Positions 28,052 to 36,603 of a DNA stretch of 64,000 nt are shown one piece after another. Below the pieces are notes generated by a model. It searched no databases and had not been told where the DNA came from. It saw only the letters and a program-made list of their open reading frames with translations. Position numbers and translations under genes: made by a program. Within the stretch, counting starts at the first letter, position 1. Every line of letters starts with the position of its first letter. Source of the DNA: Caballeronia sp. NK8 (GTDB taxonomy: Bacteria; Pseudomonadota; Gammaproteobacteria; Burkholderiales; Burkholderiaceae); NCBI RefSeq assembly GCF_018408855.1, contig NZ_AP024324.1, positions 496,001-560,000 of the forward strand. Direction: 5' to 3'.

Positions 28052-28759
28052 ATGAGCATCGATTTCGTATTGCGCCTGTTGGCCGCGTTTGCTTGCGGCG
28101 TTGCTATCGGGCTCGAGCGCCAGCTTCGTCAACGCACTGCGGGCTTGCGCACCATCACGCTTGTCGCGAGTGGCGCCTGTCTGTTCGTCACCCTTGGCAT
28201 GCTGACAGGCAACGGCGAAGCCGGCGTAACGCAGATTGCGGCGTACGTCGTGTCAGGCGTAGGTTTCCTCGGCGGGGGCGTCATCATGCGCGACAAAGGC
28301 TCCATACAAGGCATCAACACGGCGGCCACGTTATGGTGTTCCGCAGCCGTCGGCGTCTTGTGCGGCAGCGGGCACTACGGACCTGCGTTCGCTGGAACAG
28401 GGGTGGTGCTCGTCACTAATACACTATTGCGCGACTTGAGCCGCATTATCAATTCCACGCCGGTTTCCAGCGCGGATCTGGTGCGCGAATACGTTCTGAG
28501 TGTCGTCGGCCGGCAAGAAGATGAAATTCATATTCGCACGCTGTTATCGAACGCAATGGAATCACAACCGCTTTCGTTCCAGAGCCTGACCAGCGAGGAC
28601 ACGGGTAGCGAGCCAACCCAAATCAAGGTTACGGCAACGATTCGCATGCATCCGAAAGACCAGGCAAGGCTTGAGCGAATGGCCAGTCGGATGAGCATGG
28701 AGCGAGGGGTATCGAGCATCAGTTGGTCTGCAACCGAAGTCGAGCCCGCACCGGAATGA
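28052..28759 (+). CDS. MgtC/SapB family membrane protein
   Basis: A 235-residue protein with an N-terminal MgtC membrane domain of four to five helices (about 1-140) and a soluble C-terminal ACT-like domain. Signatures are GLERQLRQRTAGLRT, VSGVGFLGGGVIMR and GINTAATLWCSAAVG. MgtC proteins help growth at low magnesium and limit ATP synthase or phosphate uptake in pathogens; environmental species use them in metal or acid stress. The 5' region is only about 120 nt, and no magnesium-sensing leader is evident. Confidence 0.9.
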   Translation: MSIDFVLRLLAAFACGVAIGLERQLRQRTAGLRTITLVASGACLFVTLGMLTGNGEAGVTQIAAYVVSGVGFLGGGVIMRDKGSIQGINTAATLWCSAAVGVLCGSGHYGPAFAGTGVVLVTNTLLRDLSRIINSTPVSSADLVREYVLSVVGRQEDEIHIRTLLSNAMESQPLSFQSLTSEDTGSEPTQIKVTATIRMHPKDQARLERMASRMSMERGVSSISWSATEVEPAPE

Positions 28760-28882
28760 GTGTGCGAGCGGTGGCGTCAGGCTCATGTGGGCTGATCCAG
28801 ATCAATTGACATGTCACGCGAGGTGGAAGAACAGTCAACGCCTTCGCATCGGGTGCCTGCATTGGAGATCACTGGAGCCACC

Positions 28883-28957
28883 ATGGACGACATAACCGAA
28901 CGCGCCGCGCAACACGTGATCCGACTCGATCACAAGCGGCTTGCCTCGATTCGCTAG
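28883..28957 (+). CDS. Possible 24-aa small protein
   Basis: ATG 28883 is preceded by GGAG at 5 nt and opens a 24-codon frame (begins MDDITERAAQ) ending in TAG. It lies between the convergent MgtC and YSC84 genes. It is soluble and may be a remnant of a longer gene. Evidence is limited to the ribosome site. Confidence 0.25.
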   Translation: MDDITERAAQHVIRLDHKRLASIR

Positions 28958-28991
28958 TGGTTGACGTGCATAGTTAAATCGGCAGCATCGT

Positions 28992-29579
28992 TTAGATTTT
29001 CAGCCGCGAAACCTTTGTGCCCGCAAGCGACACGTCGCCCATCAGACCGGCATTCGTCAGCACGATCGCTTCGACGGGCGCCGTGGCCGTCGTTGTATCG
29101 ATCTCCCCGTTCGCTCCGACCTTCAGCAGCGCGACGGAACCTTCGCCACCGACCGACCAGCCCTTGGAATTTCGGAAGCTGTTGAGCGCTTCGTGCGTCA
29201 TGAATACGTAGATCATGGCCTTCGATTGCGCACCCGCCTGCAGGCCGAACGAGCCTGCTACCGTGCTGTAATAGCCAACCGACTTGCCGCCTACATGCAA
29301 CGCACCTTCACCGTATTCCCCACCGGCGACGAAGCCAACCTTGATCACGGACGGAAATACCAGCACGCCATTCGCCTTGGCGATGAGTTCTTTTGAACCC
29401 TTGACCGCCACGTACAGCCGCGACAGGGTTGCCTGAACCTTGGCGTCGATTGCCTGCCGCTTCGCGGCGTTGGACTCGGCGGCAGCGGCGTCACGGATCG
29501 TCATTTGGGAACCCGCCAGGGCAAGGCCGCCGACAGCGAGCGCTGCGGCACCTGACTGTAGAAAGTCTCTTCTGTGCAT
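28992..29579 (-). CDS. YSC84/SYLF lipid-binding domain protein
   Basis: A 195-residue protein with a twin-arginine-type signal (HRRDFLQSGAAALAV) followed by a SYLF/Ysc84 domain (LIAKANGVLVFPSVIKVGFVAGGEYGEG, SFGLQAGAQSKAMIYVF). The family binds acidic phospholipids; bacterial members are periplasmic and uncharacterised. Start at ATG 29579, with GGAGG 5 nt upstream; a long extension upstream is discounted. The twin-Arg signal implies export as a folded protein. Confidence 0.85.
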   Translation of the reverse strand: MHRRDFLQSGAAALAVGGLALAGSQMTIRDAAAAESNAAKRQAIDAKVQATLSRLYVAVKGSKELIAKANGVLVFPSVIKVGFVAGGEYGEGALHVGGKSVGYYSTVAGSFGLQAGAQSKAMIYVFMTHEALNSFRNSKGWSVGGEGSVALLKVGANGEIDTTTATAPVEAIVLTNAGLMGDVSLAGTKVSRLKI

Positions 29580-29789
29580 GGTTGCCTCCATCGTGGTTTG
29601 CAATCGAACCGGTGATGCTGTAATTGTTGAAGGCATGTATCCCATCGACACCTGCCCCGTCGAGGATCGAGCGCTGCTTCGAATCGACCGCATAACTTGA
29701 ATATCATCATCAACAGATATTCGCAACATGCGGCACGGACGTGGCAACCCATCGCGCCGCCGATGCGATAACACCCAGCGCGGGTTGCC

Positions 29790-29912
29790 GTGAGCGACTG
29801 GCGAATCTATCCCGTGGTCTGCGTGTTCTGCGCCGTCATGCTCGCGTTCGCGTTTGATCTGATCGATATGGCCGTCGCCGCGCTGCGCGTGCCGGGGCAC
29901 TTTCTTCATTGA
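29790..29912 (+). CDS. Possible small single-span membrane protein
   Basis: A GTG-started 40-codon frame (begins MSDWRIYPVV) with one hydrophobic segment rich in Val, Ala, Phe and Cys. It ends 21 nt before the SulP transporter start in the same direction, so it might be an accessory or leader peptide of that transporter. The ribosome site is weak. Shown as a candidate only. Confidence 0.3.
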   Translation: MSDWRIYPVVCVFCAVMLAFAFDLIDMAVAALRVPGHFLH

Positions 29913-29933
29913 ACGCTTCACGAGCGCCGATCC

Positions 29934-31694
29934 ATGGAAACCGACCACACGGCTCACTCACGTCAGACAGCCACCGCCGCCATCGAGCGCTGGACGCGTC
30001 ATCTGCCGATCGTGACGATGTTGAGGGACTATCGCGCAGCTTGGCTGAAGAACGACATCATCGCCGGCATCGTGCTGACGACGATGCTCGTGCCGGTCGG
30101 CATCGCGTACGCGGAGGCGTCGGGCGTCCCCGGCGTATGCGGGTTGTACGCGACGATCGTTCCGCTGCTCGCCTATGCGATCTTCGGCCCCAGCCGGATT
30201 CTCGTGCTCGGCCCGGACTCGGCGCTCGCGGCGCCGGTCCTCGCGGTCGTCGTGATCGGCGCGTCGGGCGATCCCTCGCGCGCCATCGCCGTCGCGGGCA
30301 TGATGGCGATCGTCTCGGGTCTCGTCTGCGTCGTCTTTGGCATGCTGAAGCTCGGCTTCGTCACAGAGCTGCTGTCCAAGCCGATCCGTTACGGCTACAT
30401 GAACGGCATCGCGCTGACGGTGCTGATCAGCCAGTTGCCCAAGCTCTTCGCGATCTCCATCGAGGACCAGGGTCCGCTGCGCGATCTGCTCAACCTCGCC
30501 AGAGGCATCGCCGCCGGGCAAGCCAACTGGTCCAGCTTTGCCGTGGGCGCAGGCAGTCTCGTGCTCATTCTGCTCCTGAGGCGCTTCGACAAGGTGCCGG
30601 GCATCTTGATCGCGGTCGTGCTCGCAACCTTGTGCGTCATGGTGTTTCATCTCGACCGCGAAGGCGTGAAGGTGCTCGGGACCATTCCGCAGGGATTGCC
30701 TTCGTTCTCGCTGCCGTGGGCGAGCGGCGCCGACATCGTCCGGATTCTGCTGGGCGGCTGCGCCGTGGCGCTGATCGCGTTCGCGGACACGAGCGTGCTG
30801 TCGCGCACCTTTGCGGCACGCGCCAACGTGCGCGTCGATCCGAATCAGGAAATGATCGGGCTGGGCGTCGCCAATCTCGCGACCGGCCTCTTCCAGGGCT
30901 TTCCGATCAGCAGCAGCTCTTCGCGCACGCCCGTCGCCGAAGCGGCTGGAGCGCGAACCCAGGTTACGGGCATCGTCGGCGCGCTGGCCGTCGCGGCCGT
31001 TTTGCTCGCCGCGCCGAATCTGCTTCGCCATCTGCCGAACAGCGCGCTCGCAGCCGTCGTGATCGCTGCGGCGATCGGGCTATTCGAGTTCAGCGACCTG
31101 AAGCGCATCTATCGCATCCAGCAATGGGAGTTCTGGCTGTCCCTCTGCTGCTTCGTCGGGGTCGTCCTGTTCGGCGCGATACCCGGGATCTGTATCGCCG
31201 TGGTGATCGCGGTGATCGAGTTCTTGTGGGACGGCTGGCGTCCGCATTTCGCCGTGCTGGGGCGGGTGGAGGGATTGCGCGGCTATCACGACCTGAAGCG
31301 CTACCCGAACGCCGAACAGATTTCCGGACTTCTTCTGTTTCGCTGGGATGCGCCGTTGTTCTTCGCAAACGCAGAGTTGTTTCAGCACCGCCTGATCGAC
31401 GCGCTGGATCAGGCGCCCACCCGGGTGAGGCGCGTCGTCGTCACGGCTGAGCCAGTAACGAGCGTCGACGTGACCTCCGCCGACATGCTGCGCGAGCTGC
31501 ATCGGGCGTTGAAGGATCGCGGCATCGAGATGCACTTTGCCGAGATGAAAGATCCCGTCCGCGACAAGCTCAGACGCTTCGAGCTGACGCCGATTTTTCC
31601 CGACGCGTGCTTTCATCCAACCATCGGCAGCGCGGTCGACGCTTACCTCGATATCACGCGCCCGGATCAGGGTCCGCTGCGTGAGGATCGTTGA
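29934..31694 (+). CDS. SulP-family anion transporter with STAS domain
   Basis: A 586-residue SLC26/SulP transporter. The membrane part has about 12-14 segments with family signatures (PVGIAYAEASGVPGVCGLYATIVP, GPDSALAAPV, SSSRTPVAEAAGARTQ). A C-terminal STAS domain follows (about 450-560). SulP members carry sulfate, bicarbonate or C4-dicarboxylates; the substrate is not decidable, and no carbonic anhydrase gene is adjacent. The start ATG (29934) has no strong ribosome site. Confidence 0.92.
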   Translation: METDHTAHSRQTATAAIERWTRHLPIVTMLRDYRAAWLKNDIIAGIVLTTMLVPVGIAYAEASGVPGVCGLYATIVPLLAYAIFGPSRILVLGPDSALAAPVLAVVVIGASGDPSRAIAVAGMMAIVSGLVCVVFGMLKLGFVTELLSKPIRYGYMNGIALTVLISQLPKLFAISIEDQGPLRDLLNLARGIAAGQANWSSFAVGAGSLVLILLLRRFDKVPGILIAVVLATLCVMVFHLDREGVKVLGTIPQGLPSFSLPWASGADIVRILLGGCAVALIAFADTSVLSRTFAARANVRVDPNQEMIGLGVANLATGLFQGFPISSSSSRTPVAEAAGARTQVTGIVGALAVAAVLLAAPNLLRHLPNSALAAVVIAAAIGLFEFSDLKRIYRIQQWEFWLSLCCFVGVVLFGAIPGICIAVVIAVIEFLWDGWRPHFAVLGRVEGLRGYHDLKRYPNAEQISGLLLFRWDAPLFFANAELFQHRLIDALDQAPTRVRRVVVTAEPVTSVDVTSADMLRELHRALKDRGIEMHFAEMKDPVRDKLRRFELTPIFPDACFHPTIGSAVDAYLDITRPDQGPLREDR

Positions 31695-31892
31695 AGCGCG
31701 TACTGTTCCCGTGCACCGGCAGCGTCATGGACAAACTCGAATATCACCGCCGAAAGCACCACGAATAAGGCTTCATGACACGAGATCACACGGCAGGCAG
31801 GCACGTTTCGGTCACGCACACGAGTGGTAAGATCGGTCGCATCGTTGATACCGACGGCAAACGTCCAGGCGCAATGCGGCGAGGATCTTTCG

Positions 31893-33203
31893 ATGTGCAA
31901 TCATGCCGTGCAGTTTTACGAGAACGACTGGTTTCTGTGCGAGCGCGTCGCCAGCTTTATCCGTGAGGCCGCACAGGCAGAAGAACCAACGCTCATCATC
32001 GCCACCCGTGGGCACCGCGAGGAGATCGAACGGGTGCTCGACAAGCCCACGGATCTCGAGTTGGCCTCTTTCGCAAGTCCGGCCAACGTCGTCTGGCTGG
32101 ATGCCGAGGCGACGCTGGACGCACTGCTGATCGAAGGATGGCCGAGCGCGACGCGCTGCGAAGCGGTCCTTGGCACGCTGATCGACACGATCTCGGGGAA
32201 CGGCAAGGTTCCCGTACGGGCGTTCGGCGAGATGGTCGCCATTCTTTGCGCACGCGGAAAGCCCGAGGCTGCGCTGCGTCTCGAGCAACTGTGGAATGAT
32301 CTCTCGCACAAGCATGCGTTCTCATTGCTGTGCGCTTATCCCACACGCGTGTTCCGGGGCATCGACGAGGCGCGCGCATTTCATGCGATTTGTTCAGCCC
32401 ATGATGCCGTTCTGCCGCCCGAGACATTCGTCGCGACGGCTGAGGACTCCGTGCCGTATCAGCTGGCCGTGGCGGCATGGCAGCACGAGACGAAGGCGCT
32501 CCAGCTGGAGATCGCCCGGCGGGCCGATATTCAGCGGGCACTGAGCGAGCTGAGCGCGCACCAGCACCGGATCCGCGAAAACGAGCGCAGACACATCGCC
32601 CGCGAAATACATGACGAGCTTGGCGGCGTCCTCACGGGCATCAAGGCGTATGTCTCGGTCGCAGTCGAGCGCGCCCGGCGCGAAGGCCGCGCGCCCGATC
32701 CCCAACTGATCGAGGCCACGCAACTGGCCGATACCGCACTCGACACGGTCCGTCGCGTGATCACCGAATTGCGTCCGACCGTGCTCGACGACCTCGGTAT
32801 CTGGGTGGCGCTCGAATGGTATATCGAGCAGGTCGAGAAGCAGACAGGCGTGCCCTGCTCGCTGACGATCGATCCGAAGCTGAGCGCTTCCGAGGTCGGG
32901 CCCGAACTCGGCACCGCGCTGTTTCGCATCATTCAGGAAGCGCTCACGAACGCGGTGCGGCACGCGCAGGCAAAGTCGATGATCGTGCGCGCACAATGCG
33001 ACGATGCCTTCGCGTGCTTCGAAGTCTGCGACGACGGTCAGGGCATCGATGCCGTGCGGCTGCTCGGGCAGCAATCCTGGGGGATCGCCGGTATGCACGA
33101 GCGCGCACGGCACTTTGGGGGCGCGCTCACCATCGCGGGCGCGCCCGGCATGGGCACCACGGTGAGCTTGCGGCTGCCGCTCGAGACACTGTATGCCAGC
33201 TGA
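31893..33203 (+). CDS. Sensor histidine kinase with MEDS domain
   Basis: A 436-residue soluble kinase. Residues about 1-185 form a MEDS (DcmR-type sensory) domain (HAVQFYEND, IIATRGHREEIERVL, VWLDAEATLD). Then come a short coiled coil (about 205-235), a HisKA_3 dimerisation domain with phosphoacceptor His240 (REIHDELGG), and a HATPase (EALTNAVRHAQAK, DDGQGID, GIAGMHERA). It has no membrane segment, so it senses an internal cue; MEDS domains are tied to one-carbon, hydrocarbon or redox signals. Start at ATG 31893 with GAGGA upstream. It overlaps the response regulator gene by 11 nt, so the two act as a pair. Confidence 0.9.
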   Translation: MCNHAVQFYENDWFLCERVASFIREAAQAEEPTLIIATRGHREEIERVLDKPTDLELASFASPANVVWLDAEATLDALLIEGWPSATRCEAVLGTLIDTISGNGKVPVRAFGEMVAILCARGKPEAALRLEQLWNDLSHKHAFSLLCAYPTRVFRGIDEARAFHAICSAHDAVLPPETFVATAEDSVPYQLAVAAWQHETKALQLEIARRADIQRALSELSAHQHRIRENERRHIAREIHDELGGVLTGIKAYVSVAVERARREGRAPDPQLIEATQLADTALDTVRRVITELRPTVLDDLGIWVALEWYIEQVEKQTGVPCSLTIDPKLSASEVGPELGTALFRIIQEALTNAVRHAQAKSMIVRAQCDDAFACFEVCDDGQGIDAVRLLGQQSWGIAGMHERARHFGGALTIAGAPGMGTTVSLRLPLETLYAS

Positions 33204-33837
33204 GTCCGTGATCAGGGTGTTGCTGGTGGACGACCACGCTGTCGTTCGCAATGGCGTTCGGCTCATGCTGGGAACGAGCGACGATATCGAGGTTGCCGCG
33301 GAGGCCCAGACGGCCGCCGATGCCCTGCTGCTCGCCAAGACCCAGCCTTTCGACGTCGCACTCGTCGATGTCGCGCTGCCGGATCGCAGCGGCCTCGAGC
33401 TGGTGAAGTCGTTGCGGACGCGACAACCCGCGCTCGCCGTACTGATGCTCAGCATCTATGCCGAAGAGGTATATGCGTTGCGAGCAATCAAGCATGGGGC
33501 GGCCGGCTATCTCACCAAGAGCGTGTCCGCCGAGACCTTGATCGCCGCAGTGCGCAAGGTGCACTCGGGCGGCAGGTTCATCACGCCCTCGCTCGCCGAA
33601 CGCTTCGCCGAGCACTTCGGAGAAGCGCTGGGTCCGGCACACGAAGCCCTGTCCGACCGCGAACTGGAGGTATTGAAGTTGATCGCGGGCGGCGAAAGCC
33701 TCGCCAATATCGCGGCCATGCTGCATCTGAGTCCCAATACCGTTACGACGTATCGAGCGCGAATCTGCCAGAAAATCGGCTTGAAGAGCAATGCACAATT
33801 GACGCGTTACGCGCTCGAGCAGGGCTTGCTCGTTTGA
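33193..33837 (+). CDS. NarL/FixJ-type response regulator
   Basis: A 214-residue regulator with an N-terminal receiver (acidic pocket Asp13-Asp14, phosphoacceptor Asp59, switch region YLTKS) and a C-terminal LuxR helix-turn-helix (about 147-207; LSDRELEVLKLIAGGESLANIAA). It overlaps the MEDS kinase gene by 11 nt and is its probable partner. Targets are unknown; a perfect 13-nt palindrome at 33880-33892, just downstream, could be one binding site. Confidence 0.92.
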   Translation: MPAESVIRVLLVDDHAVVRNGVRLMLGTSDDIEVAAEAQTAADALLLAKTQPFDVALVDVALPDRSGLELVKSLRTRQPALAVLMLSIYAEEVYALRAIKHGAAGYLTKSVSAETLIAAVRKVHSGGRFITPSLAERFAEHFGEALGPAHEALSDRELEVLKLIAGGESLANIAAMLHLSPNTVTTYRARICQKIGLKSNAQLTRYALEQGLLV

Positions 33838-33879
33838 GCCGCTGAATTCGCGGTCCCGCCGATTTTGTATAGATTCCCC

Positions 33880-33892
33880 TACACGACGTGTA
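33880..33892. promoter_or_regulatory. 13-nt perfect palindrome (candidate operator)
   Basis: TACACGACGTGTA reads the same on both strands apart from its central base. It lies 43 nt after the response regulator stop and 92 nt before a small gene on the same strand. The position suits a regulator-binding site for the small-gene run that follows. Confidence 0.35.
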
Positions 33893-33983
33893 TGGATTTC
33901 TTGCCTGTGCGCGCGGGGCACCAACGTCATACTGGTTTATCGGACTTCAGGCTCGGTAGCGCTTCGGACACAAGATCCCGCAC

Positions 33984-34223
33984 ATGGACCAGACGCTGAC
34001 CCCTCACGAACTTGCCACGCTGATTCGACTCGTCCGGTCGCCCGCTCAGGTCCAGATCGACTCGCTGGATTTTTGGGCACTCGCCCGCCGTGGCCTCGCA
34101 TACATCGACACGATCACGCACAAATCAGGTCAGGCACGTGTTACCGCAGCCGGCCACGCGCTGGCGAGACAGCTCGGCATGCTGTGGCCGGTTGCCTCGT
34201 GCAGAACTGCCCGGCCGGGGTGA
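33984..34223 (+). CDS. Hypothetical small protein, 79 aa
   Basis: A 79-residue soluble frame from ATG 33984. The helical start (LTPHELATLIRLVRS) followed by ALARRGLAYID and RVTAAGHALAR resembles a minimal winged-helix, but this is weak. It is encoded downstream of the two-component pair on the same strand. Confidence 0.42.
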   Translation: MDQTLTPHELATLIRLVRSPAQVQIDSLDFWALARRGLAYIDTITHKSGQARVTAAGHALARQLGMLWPVASCRTARPG

Positions 34224-34338
34224 GCGGTCCTCGGCAAACAGCGGTTCGGTTTCGCGCCTGGCAAGATCCGCGCTCGAAGGAGCGAGGTCGACCGAGCAAC
34301 GATGCGTGCGCGCACATAAGCGCATTTCGGAGATTCAA

Positions 34339-34509
34339 ATGAGCGAGTCATGGGTACCGATCGTCATCGGCATTGCGGTCATGCTGGTTGCGGCAGTCTT
34401 GATCGCCCAGCACTATCGGCGCGAAGAGCGTCGGCGGCATGACCTGAGAAAGTGGCAAGAACCCTTTCAAGAGACATGGCGATGTCGTGAATCGCACCCC
34501 CGCCGGTAG
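34339..34509 (+). CDS. Small single-pass membrane protein, 56 aa
   Basis: ATG 34339 is preceded by GGAG at 6 nt. The 56-residue product has one transmembrane helix (about 5-24, VPIVIGIAVMLVAAVLIA) followed by a basic and acidic tail (HYRREERRRHDLRKWQE). This topology is typical of small inner-membrane regulators. The family is unknown. Confidence 0.55.
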   Translation: MSESWVPIVIGIAVMLVAAVLIAQHYRREERRRHDLRKWQEPFQETWRCRESHPRR

Positions 34510-34571
34510 AAGTCATCCCGGGCATAACCGAGACGCTGTTTGATCATCACAGACACGGACGAGAGACGCTT

Positions 34572-34832
34572 ATGTCACGCGACTATCGTGAGGAGCAGGA
34601 GCTGGCTCACATTCGGGCGATGATTCTGGAGCTTGAGCGCATGGCCGATGAATTTCACGCTCAGCGCAATGCCGTGTTGAAACCCGACTATTGGCGAGAG
34701 CGAATTGCGACGATTCTCGTCGATCCAGACTTGCCCTACCCGCTCGAAAAGCACGCCACCGAGCTTCTGAGCCGGTTGGACCGGATCGCTTCAGCCGCTG
34801 GGCGCTCACATGCCGACTATTCGAGAAGATGA
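34572..34832 (+). CDS. Hypothetical protein, 86 aa
   Basis: An 86-residue soluble, helix-rich protein from ATG 34572. The pattern RAMILELERMADEFHAQRNAVLKP and YWRERIATILVDPDLPYPL suggests a small helical bundle. It follows the 56-aa membrane protein gene by about 60 nt in the same direction. I do not recognise a family. The amphipathic helices and lack of rare codons support a real gene. Confidence 0.55.
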   Translation: MSRDYREEQELAHIRAMILELERMADEFHAQRNAVLKPDYWRERIATILVDPDLPYPLEKHATELLSRLDRIASAAGRSHADYSRR

Positions 34833-34940
34833 CCGCCGAGGCAAGCGGTTCAACGCTTGAATCGAGCGGTCACGCCGCTGTTCGAATGACGAGCAACGCG
34901 CCGTAAAATCGGCGATGCTCGACCTGCACGTGTCGATTTC

Positions 34941-35846
34941 TCAAAGACTTGCCTCCATCACCCGTTCTCGCAAGCGTGGAACCACGAAGTCGATGAACGT
35001 GCGCAATTTCAGAGGCAGTCTGCGTTGCCTGTCGTAGACGAGGTGAACCGGGCGCGGTTCGGGCTCGAACCCCTCCAGGACGACGCGCAACCGCTGCTGG
35101 CGTACATACTCGACCACCTGATAGGACATCGCCCGAACCAGGCCAACGCCCGAAAGCCCGGCGTCGATTGCGGCATCAATGGTATTGACGCTCAAGCGCG
35201 GCCTGATAGGAGCGTAGATCTCGTCGCCATCAGACCAGAAGTTCCATCGCACCGACGCCGATATGCTTTCGAACGAAATCACGCTGTGACGCGCGAGGTC
35301 CTCCGGCCCGACAGGCTCCCCGCGCGTGTCGAGATATTCCGGACTGCCACACACAACGCGTCTGATTGAACCCAATCCGACCGCAACGAGGTTACTGTCC
35401 GGTAGTTCCCCGACCCGCAGCGCCACGTCCACCTGATCGTCGAGAAAATGGGTGACGCGATCGGTCAGAACCAGGCCCACGGAGACCTCCGGATACGAAG
35501 CAAGGAAGTGCGTTACAACGGGCAACACGTGCAGCCTGCCGAACATGATTGGCGCAGTAACGACCAGGTCACCTTTCGGCTCCGCATACTCTCCCGCGGC
35601 GGTTCGCTCCGCTTCGAGCACCTGCTCGAGAATGGCTTTCGCCGACGTTGCGTAAGACCGGCCAGCGGGAGTCAATTCGAGCCCTTTCGCTGAGCGGATC
35701 AACAGCGTTGCTCTCAGGTATGTCTCCAGATCGGCCATCTTGCGGCTGACCGTGGCGAGCGGAACGCCCAGCCTTCGGCTCGCCTTCGAAAAACTCCCCA
35801 TTTCCACTGCGGCGAGAAACACCGCCATTGCGTCGAGCTGGTCCAT
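34941..35846 (-). CDS. LysR-family transcriptional regulator
   Basis: A 301-residue LTTR with helix-turn-helix (about 1-60, MGSFSKASRRLGVPLATVSR) and substrate-binding domain. It diverges from the YkgB-like gene (36021) across about 175 nt and probably controls it and the downstream hydrolase fusion. Cys near residue 190 (RRVVCGSPEYLDTRG) is a common feature of the group and not by itself a redox switch. Confidence 0.88.
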   Translation of the reverse strand: MDQLDAMAVFLAAVEMGSFSKASRRLGVPLATVSRKMADLETYLRATLLIRSAKGLELTPAGRSYATSAKAILEQVLEAERTAAGEYAEPKGDLVVTAPIMFGRLHVLPVVTHFLASYPEVSVGLVLTDRVTHFLDDQVDVALRVGELPDSNLVAVGLGSIRRVVCGSPEYLDTRGEPVGPEDLARHSVISFESISASVRWNFWSDGDEIYAPIRPRLSVNTIDAAIDAGLSGVGLVRAMSYQVVEYVRQQRLRVVLEGFEPEPRPVHLVYDRQRRLPLKLRTFIDFVVPRLRERVMEASL

Positions 35847-36020
35847 GGCCTATGGCCTTCCAGAAAACGAGAGGTCGATTCCACATTTTAGTGTCTATCG
35901 CCATTCTCCGGAAATGCGCAGACTGCCTTCACGACGTCAGCACCGCGTTTCAACCATCAAAAGGACGTGCTGCGAGTGGGGGACCATTCTCCCGACTATT
36001 CTCTTACACGGAGTTTCATC

Positions 36021-36527
36021 ATGGCATCGACCAGTCAATCGACGTTTTCGGACTTTGCAGTCGCGGAACGATCCTCAGGGACTTACATATCGCAGGCCCT
36101 GCTGCGATGGTCTCTGGTTATCGTGTTCATGTGGTTTGGCGGCATGAAGTTTACGAGCTACGAGGCACATGGAATTGCCCCGTTCATCGCCAATAGCCCG
36201 ATCATGAGTTGGCTGCACGCGGCATTCGGGATTCAGGGTGCCAGCTATGTGATCGGTACGCTGGAACTGTCCACTGCGGTTGCACTTGCAGCCGGCGCAT
36301 TCGTTCCGGTGCTCTCTGCGCTCGGCGCAGCGATGTCCGCAATGACATACCTGATCACGTTGACTTTCTTTGTCACGACACCGGGGGTAGCCGAGGCAAC
36401 TGCCGGCGGCTTTCCTGCGATTTCCGCGCTGCCAGGCCAGTTTCTTCTCAAAGACCTGGTGCTTCTCGCGGCTTCATTCAGTCTTCTGGTGACGTCCTTG
36501 CCGCGCCTGTTTTCCAAGGTACGTTGA
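36021..36527 (+). CDS. YkgB-like (DUF417) membrane protein
   Basis: A 168-residue inner-membrane protein with about four hydrophobic segments and the DUF417 pattern (VFMWFGGMKFTSYEAHGIAPFIANSP). The E. coli relatives YkgB and RclC are linked to reactive chlorine resistance. Start at ATG 36021, with GGAG 7 nt upstream. It diverges from a LysR gene and precedes an alpha/beta-hydrolase fusion gene, an arrangement common in oxidative-stress loci. Confidence 0.88.
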   Translation: MASTSQSTFSDFAVAERSSGTYISQALLRWSLVIVFMWFGGMKFTSYEAHGIAPFIANSPIMSWLHAAFGIQGASYVIGTLELSTAVALAAGAFVPVLSALGAAMSAMTYLITLTFFVTTPGVAEATAGGFPAISALPGQFLLKDLVLLAASFSLLVTSLPRLFSKVR

Positions 36528-36603
36528 GTGATCCTTAGCGCTGCGCGGCCCGGTTCGCCGCGCAATGCACTCACCTCGATTTCACGCCAAACTGGAGCTT
36601 GTC

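Noticed and set aside
29909..31450. A 513-codon frame overlapping the SulP gene
   Set aside because: It is the same region in another frame, Arg-rich without motifs; the SulP frame has transmembrane segments and STAS signatures.
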